Of a stretch of 8,142 nucleotides of DNA, positions 1 to 6,556 are shown piece after piece. A model generated the notes under the pieces. It was not told the origin of the DNA. It saw nothing but the letters and a program-made list of their open reading frames with translations, and ran no database searches. The translations under genes were made by a program, and so were the position numbers. Numbering within the stretch: position 1 is the stretch's first letter; the number at the start of each line of letters is the position of its first letter. This DNA is from JBGTKH01 sp041744735 (GTDB lineage: Bacteria > Planctomycetota > Planctomycetia > Pirellulales > Pirellulaceae), in the NCBI GenBank assembly GCA_041744735.1, contig JBGTKH010000507.1:1-8142 (forward strand), in the 5' to 3' direction.

Positions 1-42
1 GCGGCGGCTGCGCGGTCTGCTGCTAAATTCCGAAACCGGTAC

Positions 43-71
43 TTTACATTGTCCGAAGCATCGGGTAGAAT
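43..71 (+). promoter_or_regulatory. Sigma70-like promoter of the regulator-integrase operon
   Basis: TTTACA (43-48) and TAGAAT (66-71) are separated by exactly 17 bp, each one mismatch from the bacterial consensus. The -10 box ends six bases before the ATG at 78, so transcription should begin at or beside the start codon, giving a leaderless mRNA. No Shine-Dalgarno sequence is visible before the ATG, which fits. Between the boxes lies a short palindrome, CCGA-4-TCGG (53-64), which could be an operator for the regulator made by this operon; that part is speculative. Positions 1-42 hold nothing I can assign. Confidence 0.6.
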
Positions 72-77
72 CCTGAC

Positions 78-329
78 ATGGCCAAGCGAACCCCGAAATT
101 CAGTGAACAAATCCGGCTAGCGATCGACGATTGCGGCAGGACGCGCTATCAGATTTGGAAGGAAACCGGCATCGCGCAGAGCACGCTGTCGGAATTCATG
201 GCCGGCGGACGCGGGCTGTCGATGGCGAATCTGGACTTGCTGGCCGAATGCTTGGGGCTGCGAATAGTGTTTGAGAGTGAGCCGGTGACCCCGACCCAGC
301 GCAAACCGGCGAAAGCGAAAGGTAGGTGA
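78..329 (+). CDS. Small XRE-family helix-turn-helix regulator
   Basis: This 83-residue protein is essentially a single Cro/C1-type DNA-binding domain. Residues about 9-62 form the helical bundle, with the turn and recognition helix around YQIWKETGIAQSTLSEFMAG, followed by a helix ending in LAECLGL. The tail (about 68-83) is basic and rich in Pro, Lys and Ala. The ATG at 78 is the only sensible start, and the -10 box of the promoter ends just before it. The stop is three bases before the integrase start, so the two genes are surely cotranscribed. Small regulators of this type beside an integrase usually control expression or excision of the element; whether this one represses its own promoter or acts as a directionality factor cannot be told from sequence. 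It is not obviously an antitoxin, because no toxin partner is adjacent. Confidence 0.85.
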   Translation: MAKRTPKFSEQIRLAIDDCGRTRYQIWKETGIAQSTLSEFMAGGRGLSMANLDLLAECLGLRIVFESEPVTPTQRKPAKAKGR

Positions 330-332
330 CAC

Positions 333-1915
<1,583 letters not shown>

Positions 1916-1949
1916 CAAAGCAGGCGAACTGACTCGCCTCAAGTCACAA

Positions 1950-1978
1950 ATCGTACGTGCTGGTTGTGAGGCTGTCAA
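1950..1978 (-). promoter_or_regulatory. Promoter of tRNA-Phe
   Basis: Read on the minus strand, TTGACA (1978-1973) is followed after 17 bp by TACGAT (1955-1950). A start near 1943 gives a leader of about 28 bases before the mature tRNA end at 1915. The leader contains a 6-bp hairpin (AGGCGA/TCGCCT, 1922-1939). The perfect -35 box and ideal spacing suit a strongly expressed RNA gene. Confidence 0.65.
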
Positions 1979-1988
1979 TTCGGTTGGT

Positions 1989-2017
1989 TTGACAACCCAG
2001 AATCCGGCCGTTACGAT
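1989..2017 (+). promoter_or_regulatory. Promoter of the toroid-protein gene and downstream operon
   Basis: TTGACA (1989-1994), a 17-bp spacer and TACGAT (2012-2017) match the tRNA promoter hexamers exactly but point the other way. The predicted start near 2024 leaves about 46 bases of leader before the ATG at 2070. The -35 boxes of the two divergent promoters are only 10 bp apart. Confidence 0.65.
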
Positions 2018-2069
2018 CAACTTCAAGCAGGCAGAAGGTCACCTCACGTTCAACGGCCGACTACGCAGC

Positions 2070-3686
2070 ATGTGTCTGAATTCTCGAAGTGTCATCGGAT
2101 TTTTCTCGCAGGTCACACTGGTGGCCGCGGTGTTGGCGGCGGTCGGCGAGGTTCGTGCGTATACGCCCGAAAGTCCCGAAGTAAAGCAGATGATTCAGAG
2201 GGGACTGAAGTACTTGGAAACCTCGGACCAGCCGGCGTTGGGTGCGAAGTGCCTGATAGGACTGGCGTATTTTAAGAATGATTACCCTGCAGATCATCCG
2301 CAGATTGTGGCGGCGGTGGAAGCCTGCCGCCAGGCATGCACCGGCAGCGAAGCCCAGGTCGATGACTCGGGCACGATCTACAGTCCGGCCATCGCGGCCA
2401 TTTATCTGTGCGAGCTCGATCCTCAGAAGTATCGGTCGGAAATTGACAAATTGATGAAGTTGCTGTTGAAGGCGCAGCAGTCCGGTGGTGCGTGGGGTTA
2501 CAGTAATGAACCGCAACAGGGCGACACGTCGCAGACACAATACGGCGTACTCAGTCTGTGGACGGCCCACCATGCCGGATACAAAGTGCCGCTGCCGGCC
2601 ATCGAAAACGTTTGCATCTGGTTGATGCGCACGCAGGATGTCAACGGCGGCTTCGCGTACAAGCCTCAGTTAGCGGGTGGGCGAATTCAGCAAGGCGATA
2701 CGACGCTGTCTTTGACGGCGGCGGGATTAGGCAGCCTGTACGTGACGAGCGATTTGCTCGGCATTACGGCGGCCAAGGAGGCGGAACCGGATACGGGACT
2801 GCCGCCGGCGTTAAAAGTTGTTCAGGACGAAGATCCAAAAAGTGCCGGCGGTAAGCGAACCAACCGCGTCGATGCCACCGCATTGCGGCGAGCGCAGGCA
2901 GACGGCATGCGCTGGTTGGCTCAGAATTATCGTATCGACCCGCCGGAATGGCGCTCCTATTACATGTATGGATTGGAGCGCTGTCAAAGCTTCCGCGAGC
3001 TGGTCGAGGGTTCTACGGAAGAGGAACCGACTTGGTACAACGACGGCGTGCGGTTCCTGCAAAAGACGCAACTTGCCGATGGAAGTTGGTTCGATGGCAG
3101 CGTGACCGAGGGTGCCGCGACGGCGTTTTCGATCTTGTTCCTGACGCGCAGCACGCAGAAGGCGATTAAGAAAACGCTCGGGGAAGGAGTTTTGCGCGGC
3201 GGGCGCGGGTTGCCGGCGGACGCCAGCACGGCCCGTGTGCAGGGTGGCCAAGTGGTCGGCACGCCTGTCACTCGGTCAGTCGACGATCTGCTCAAACTGC
3301 TGGAGGATCCCAACAGCGGCGAGCTGCAGAATCTGGCGACGCTGCCCGATCAATTGGTCATCCGCAACGACGAACCGCTGCGCGAGGACACGGCGGATCG
3401 CTTGCGCAGGCTGGTGTCCAACGAATCGTACGAAGCGAGGATTGTGGCCGTGCGGGCGCTGGCTCAAGCGCGGGATTTGAACAACGTGCCGGTGCTGATC
3501 TATGCGCTGGGCGATCCGGATGTGCGCGTCGTGAAAGAGGCGCGCGACGCGCTGCGGTTCGTGAGCCGCAAGTTCAAAGGTTTCGGCCCGCCGGATCAAT
3601 CCACGCCTGAGGAACGCGAAGCAGCAAAGGCGGCGTGGAAACAATGGTATCTGTCGATTCGCCCCGACGCACAATTCCTTGACTGA
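2070..3686 (+). CDS. Secreted alpha/alpha-toroid protein (prenyltransferase/squalene oxidase-like repeats) with HEAT repeats
   Basis: The chosen ATG gives 538 residues. A TTG at 1989 is in frame but coincides with the -35 box, so it is rejected as start. Residues 1-30 form a signal peptide: R6, a hydrophobic stretch VIGFF to LAAV, and likely cleavage after VRA. Three QW-like motifs (QxxxGx-aromatic) are seen: QQSGGAW at 136-142, QDVNGGF at 189-195 and QLADGSW at 334-340. They mark the alpha/alpha barrel shared by terpenoid cyclases, protein prenyltransferases and thioester-domain proteins. I see no DxDD cyclase motif, so a terpene cyclase is unlikely. About 448-505 resembles HEAT repeats (ARIVAVRALAQA, VPVLIYALGDPDVRVVKEA), a protein-binding fold. 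The protein is probably exported and structural or binding. It stops two bases before the next gene, suggesting a functional link with the ExbB/ExbD machine. Its exact role is unknown. Confidence 0.82.
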   Translation: MCLNSRSVIGFFSQVTLVAAVLAAVGEVRAYTPESPEVKQMIQRGLKYLETSDQPALGAKCLIGLAYFKNDYPADHPQIVAAVEACRQACTGSEAQVDDSGTIYSPAIAAIYLCELDPQKYRSEIDKLMKLLLKAQQSGGAWGYSNEPQQGDTSQTQYGVLSLWTAHHAGYKVPLPAIENVCIWLMRTQDVNGGFAYKPQLAGGRIQQGDTTLSLTAAGLGSLYVTSDLLGITAAKEAEPDTGLPPALKVVQDEDPKSAGGKRTNRVDATALRRAQADGMRWLAQNYRIDPPEWRSYYMYGLERCQSFRELVEGSTEEEPTWYNDGVRFLQKTQLADGSWFDGSVTEGAATAFSILFLTRSTQKAIKKTLGEGVLRGGRGLPADASTARVQGGQVVGTPVTRSVDDLLKLLEDPNSGELQNLATLPDQLVIRNDEPLREDTADRLRRLVSNESYEARIVAVRALAQARDLNNVPVLIYALGDPDVRVVKEARDALRFVSRKFKGFGPPDQSTPEEREAAKAAWKQWYLSIRPDAQFLD

Positions 3687-3688
3687 CA

Positions 3689-4615
3689 GTGGCTGATGTG
3701 AGTACGCAACCGCATACAACTTCGACGCACGCTTCAACGCACGGCGGCATGGGCAGCGCGCCGCTGTTTACGACCAAGGTCAGCGTGTACGACCGCGTGG
3801 CCAGCATGTTGATCGCGCTGCTGATCCTGATCGGCTTCTTCGTGATGCTCATGTTTCTGGTCTGGCTGACCAAGCGCGTGATGGCGACTCAGCGTGCCGT
3901 GCCGGTCAAGTACATCGAAGAACTCGCGGGACGCGGCGATCACGCCATGGGCACAGCGCGGGATCTGGAACCGCCCGGCGTGGAAGAATTGGCGGACGTC
4001 GTCGAACCGCAACTGACCGAGACGCTCGAAGCGGTGACCGACGTCGTGTCCACTCAATTGGCCGCGCTCGACGCTCTGGAAGGTCACGCCGACGCCGTCG
4101 GCACCGGCGGCGGCCAAGGTGACAGCCGCCGCGCGGGCCCTCTGGGTGAAGGCGCCGAAGACATCGTGCCGCGCTGGGAACGCTGGGAGATTCAGTTCTC
4201 GGCCACCAATCAAAAGTCTTACGCGGAACAACTCGACTTTTTCAAGATCGAATTGGGAGCGATCGGCGGCGGCAACCCGAACGTGGATTATGTTGCGAAG
4301 CTGTCGCAGGCCCAGCCCGTGAAACGATCGGCGCCGAGTGCCCAAGAACAGCGCCTGTACATGACTTGGACCAGCGGGGTCTTGCAAGACGCGGATCGAC
4401 AAGTGCTGGCCAAATCCGGCGTCGAGACGCGCGGCCGAGTGATCATGCAGTTCTACCCACAGGAGGTTGAGGATCTCTTAGCGGGACTCGAAAACGAGCG
4501 GGCGGGCCGGCGGACGCTCCAGGAGATCCTCAGAACGTTGTTCGGCGTTCGCGGCGGCGGCGGCGGTTACGAATTCTACGTGATCGACCAGCAGTACCGT
4601 TCGGTGGCTCCGTAG
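3689..4615 (+). CDS. Single-pass membrane protein of unknown family, upstream of ExbB/ExbD genes
   Basis: I do not recognise this 308-residue protein. It begins at a GTG two bases after the previous stop, so translation is probably coupled. An in-frame ATG at 3749 (residue 21) is an alternative start, and neither has a strong ribosome binding site. Residues 1-36 are rich in Thr, His and Ser. Residues 37-60 (VASMLIALLI to FLVWL) form one membrane helix, followed by Lys/Arg. Residues about 75-150 are acidic and Gly-rich and probably extended. A folded C-terminal domain runs from about 160 to 305 and includes ETRGRVIMQFYPQEVEDLL and, after a GGGGG run, YEFYVIDQQYR. The layout (short N-terminus, one helix, linker, C-terminal domain) resembles TonB or TolA in outline, but I see no sequence similarity to either. 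The position before the channel genes suggests it is the effector driven by the channel; this is an inference. Confidence 0.75.
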   Translation: MADVSTQPHTTSTHASTHGGMGSAPLFTTKVSVYDRVASMLIALLILIGFFVMLMFLVWLTKRVMATQRAVPVKYIEELAGRGDHAMGTARDLEPPGVEELADVVEPQLTETLEAVTDVVSTQLAALDALEGHADAVGTGGGQGDSRRAGPLGEGAEDIVPRWERWEIQFSATNQKSYAEQLDFFKIELGAIGGGNPNVDYVAKLSQAQPVKRSAPSAQEQRLYMTWTSGVLQDADRQVLAKSGVETRGRVIMQFYPQEVEDLLAGLENERAGRRTLQEILRTLFGVRGGGGGYEFYVIDQQYRSVAP

Positions 4616-4634
4616 GATTGCCGCCGGCGACTCG

Positions 4635-4643
4635 TGTTACAAT
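4635..4643 (+). promoter_or_regulatory. Extended -10 promoter before the ExbB-family gene
   Basis: TGTTACAAT (TG, one base, then TACAAT) lies in the 81-bp gap before the channel gene, predicting a start near 4650 and a leader of about 47 bases. A TTGCCG at 4618-4623 is only 14 bp away, so any -35 contribution is weak. The site would let the channel genes be expressed in part independently of the two genes upstream. No terminator is visible in the gap. Confidence 0.45.
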
Positions 4644-4696
4644 GTGTGGGTGATAGACTTTTCCCTTTCTCATGATTTTTCAACGAGTGACTAGGT

Positions 4697-5341
4697 ATGG
4701 GTATCAGCGGTTTAGTAGACATCGTCGGTATCGTGATTTACGCAGCGTTGGCACTGGTCGCGTTGTGGGGCGCTTTCTGTTTGGTGATGGTCTGGATGCG
4801 AATTTCACAGAAACGATTTCGCAGCGAGAACGCTCAGACGGAATTCCTCGACGCGCTCGATGCGCCGCTGTCCAAGGGGGACTTCGACTCGGCCGTCATG
4901 CTCTGCGATGGGGACAGCCGTGCCTTGCCGCAGCTTGCACAATTGGCGATCGTCAATCGCAAGTTCGGCTACGCCAAGACACGTCAGCTTTTGCTCGACC
5001 GGTTTCAGCGCGACGTGCTGTCGGACTTCGAGCATCGCCTGAGCTGGGTCAACACGGTCATTAAGAGCGCCCCGATGCTCGGCCTGTTCGGCACGGTGGT
5101 CGGGATGATGGGTGCGTTCGGCAAACTGGCGGCCGCCGAAAAGGTTGAGGCCGTGGCGTTGGCCGAAGACATCAGCTTTGCGCTAATCACGACGGCGTGC
5201 GGTTTGGCGATTGCAATTCCGTTGCTGATCTCGATGAACAGCGTGAACGTGCGCATCCGCAAGTTCGAAGATCTGGCCGGCGCGGGATTGACGCATTTCC
5301 TGGAGAGTTTCCATAACGCGATCAGCAGGTACTCAAAGTAA
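4697..5341 (+). CDS. MotA/TolQ/ExbB-family ion channel protein
   Basis: This 214-residue inner-membrane protein should form, with the ExbD proteins, a proton (or sodium) channel that turns ion-motive force into mechanical work in the envelope. Helix 1 covers about residues 10-34. A cytoplasmic loop runs to about 115. Helix 2 contains APMLGLFGTVVGMMGAF, and helix 3 contains ISFALITTACGLAIAIPLL, both hallmark family segments. T133 and T166 align with E. coli ExbB T148 and T181. The residue aligned with the conserved glutamate E176 of ExbB is F161, so a key polar membrane residue is missing; D158, one turn earlier, is the nearest acid. The length is normal for the family. The ATG at 4697 follows GAGTGA at 4685-4690. 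It cannot be assigned to TolQ or ExbB proper, as no TonB or TolA is nearby. Confidence 0.92.
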   Translation: MGISGLVDIVGIVIYAALALVALWGAFCLVMVWMRISQKRFRSENAQTEFLDALDAPLSKGDFDSAVMLCDGDSRALPQLAQLAIVNRKFGYAKTRQLLLDRFQRDVLSDFEHRLSWVNTVIKSAPMLGLFGTVVGMMGAFGKLAAAEKVEAVALAEDISFALITTACGLAIAIPLLISMNSVNVRIRKFEDLAGAGLTHFLESFHNAISRYSK

Positions 5342-5345
5342 TTTC

Positions 5346-5350
5346 AGGAG
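5346..5350 (+). promoter_or_regulatory. Ribosome binding site of the first ExbD gene
   Basis: AGGAG sits eight bases before the ATG at 5359 and fixes that start. It is the clearest Shine-Dalgarno sequence in the window; most other genes here lack one. Confidence 0.7.
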
Positions 5351-5358
5351 CCGCACGC

Positions 5359-5859
5359 ATGACGCACGAACCACCTTCCGGCGAAGTGCCGATCTACGAC
5401 GAAGACGTCGTCCGCCCACGGCGCCGCAAGGTCGAGGAGGCGGAGATGGACATCACGCCAATGATCGACATCACATTCCTGCTGCTGATCTTTTTCCTGG
5501 TGGCATCGAAGATGGACGCCGATGTGGGCGTGGATTTGCCAACGGCCCGTTATGGCACGGCGGTGTCGGCCCGCAATTCGGTGATCCTGACCGTGGCGCC
5601 GGGCGACGGCAGTGCCGCAAAGTTTTACAAAGGAGACGGCATTTCAGCGGAGAATTTGATTTCCGCCGCCGATTTAGCAGACTTGGAGGATCAGATCACG
5701 CAGTACGTGGAAAGCCAATTGCACGGCACGCCGCCGAAGGACACGGTGCTGATCAAAGGCGCCGCCGACGTGCGACAGCGCGAGATCGCTCGCGTCGAGC
5801 GAGCGGTCGGCCGCGTTGTAACCGACCAGCCGCTGTATGTTGCTGTGTTGGAGGAATGA
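5359..5859 (+). CDS. ExbD/TolR-family protein, first copy
   Basis: This 166-residue protein is the stator partner of the ExbB-family channel. The N-terminus (1-30) is charged and cytoplasmic. One membrane helix follows at about 36-52, with the family signature DITPMIDITFLLLIFFLV. D37 corresponds to the essential channel aspartate (D25 of E. coli ExbD). The periplasmic domain (about 60-166) ends with the typical pattern of VLIKGAADV, a helix, and LYVAVLEE. All expected parts are present, so it should be functional. It lies 17 bp after the channel gene and is plainly cotranscribed with it. It differs substantially from the second copy in the periplasmic domain, suggesting that both are used, perhaps as a heterodimer. 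Confidence 0.93.
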   Translation: MTHEPPSGEVPIYDEDVVRPRRRKVEEAEMDITPMIDITFLLLIFFLVASKMDADVGVDLPTARYGTAVSARNSVILTVAPGDGSAAKFYKGDGISAENLISAADLADLEDQITQYVESQLHGTPPKDTVLIKGAADVRQREIARVERAVGRVVTDQPLYVAVLEE

Positions 5860-5885
5860 TATTTTTTTGTGAAGCGGAGGATTTA

Positions 5886-5956
5886 CAAAATCATGGAGGG
5901 CAAAATCATAAAGGCTTGAGTCATGTCTTCTCATCATTTTGCCCTCCATGATTTTG
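5886..5956. repeat. REP-like palindromic element between the two ExbD genes
   Basis: The left arm (5886-5906) and right arm (5936-5956) are perfect 21-bp inverted repeats, separated by 29 bases. The arm core is ATCATGGAGGGC flanked by A-rich CAAAAT and AAAAT; within the left side AAAATCAT occurs twice. The stretch is more AT-rich than the genes around it. Size, symmetry and intergenic position fit a REP/MITE-type element moved by a transposase in trans. In the mRNA it would form a very stable hairpin that could terminate transcription or block 3' decay. No long U-run follows either arm. Confidence 0.8.
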
Positions 5957-5982
5957 CGATCCGTTTTGGCATTTGACATAAT
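5954..5982 (+). promoter_or_regulatory. Possible promoter of the second ExbD gene
   Basis: TTGCGA (5954-5959) and CATAAT (5977-5982) are 17 bp apart, and TG precedes the -10 box by one base (TGACATAAT), making an extended -10. The first bases of the -35 box come from the end of the palindromic element. Initiation near 5989 would leave a leader of only about nine bases before the GTG at 5998. A separate TTGACA at 5973-5978 has no usable -10 box. Confidence 0.4.
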
Positions 5983-5997
5983 CGAACATCAATCGTA

Positions 5998-6552
5998 GTG
6001 AACGAACCGCAGCTAACAACCGTTGACGATGGCTTGGTCGAATTGGTCCCCGCCGCTGAGGATGAATTCGCGCCGGCACCGGTCAATCTGCGCGAGGGGC
6101 GGGGTGCGGTCGAGGCGGAATTGGACATGACGCCGATGGTCGACGTGACGTTTCTGCTGCTGATCTTCTTTATGGTCACCGCTGCCTTCAGCATGCAAAA
6201 GTCGCTGGAAGTTCCGGCGCCGCAAGAGGAGGAAGCCAGCACGCAGGTCAAAACGCTCGATGATTTCGAAAACGATCCTGACTTCGTCGTCGTTCGCGTC
6301 GATGCGTACAACACGTTCCACGTGCTGGCCGCCGACTGGGATGACGAGCGCGAAGCGCCCAGCGAACAAGAGTTGCTGATTCAACTGCGATCGGCGCGGC
6401 AAGCCAGCCGCACCGGTGTGATTCCGACACATTTGCTGGTCGTTGCCAACGCCGAAGCCCTGCACAAAACCGTGGTCCAAGCGCTCGACGCCGGATCAGC
6501 CGTGGGAATGGAAGACGTACAGTTGGTAACGGTCGAAGAAGATGAAGAATGA
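5998..6552 (+). CDS. ExbD/TolR-family protein, second copy
   Basis: This 184-residue protein has the same plan as the first copy but is only distantly alike. An acidic cytoplasmic segment (1-42) leads into the signature DMTPMVDVTFLLLIFFMV, with the channel aspartate at D49. A membrane helix spans about 48-66, and a periplasmic domain about 75-184 contains FVVVRVDAYNTFHVLAADW, THLLVVANAEALHKTVVQAL and VQLVTVEEDEE. It is longer than typical ExbD. The start is a GTG with no ribosome binding site; no better in-frame start precedes the signature. It is parted from the first copy by a palindromic element and may have its own weak promoter. It probably pairs with the first copy within the channel of the ExbB-family protein. 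The next gene begins four bases after its stop. Confidence 0.92.
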   Translation: MNEPQLTTVDDGLVELVPAAEDEFAPAPVNLREGRGAVEAELDMTPMVDVTFLLLIFFMVTAAFSMQKSLEVPAPQEEEASTQVKTLDDFENDPDFVVVRVDAYNTFHVLAADWDDEREAPSEQELLIQLRSARQASRTGVIPTHLLVVANAEALHKTVVQALDAGSAVGMEDVQLVTVEEDEE

Positions 6553-6556
6553 GCCC

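Noticed and set aside
1..77. Tail of another gene at the left edge
   Set aside because: Short open stretches exist in more than one frame, but none shows recognisable protein sequence and the region contains the operon promoter.
1989..2069. TTG at 1989 as start of the toroid protein
   Set aside because: It coincides with a TTGACA -35 box with a matching -10 at 2012. The ATG at 2070 places a good signal peptide at the N-terminus.
3734..4402. 222-codon minus-strand frame
   Set aside because: Antisense to the single-pass membrane protein gene; composition (His, Arg, Gln) is typical of a shadow frame in GC-rich DNA.
5860..5870. T-rich run after the first ExbD gene as a terminator
   Set aside because: No hairpin directly precedes the run; the nearby palindrome lies after it, so on the plus strand it cannot act as the U-tract of an intrinsic terminator.
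5973..6001. TTGACA at 5973-5978 as -35 box of a promoter for the second ExbD gene
   Set aside because: The hexamer 17 bp downstream is TAGTGA, a poor -10, and would place the start inside the coding sequence.
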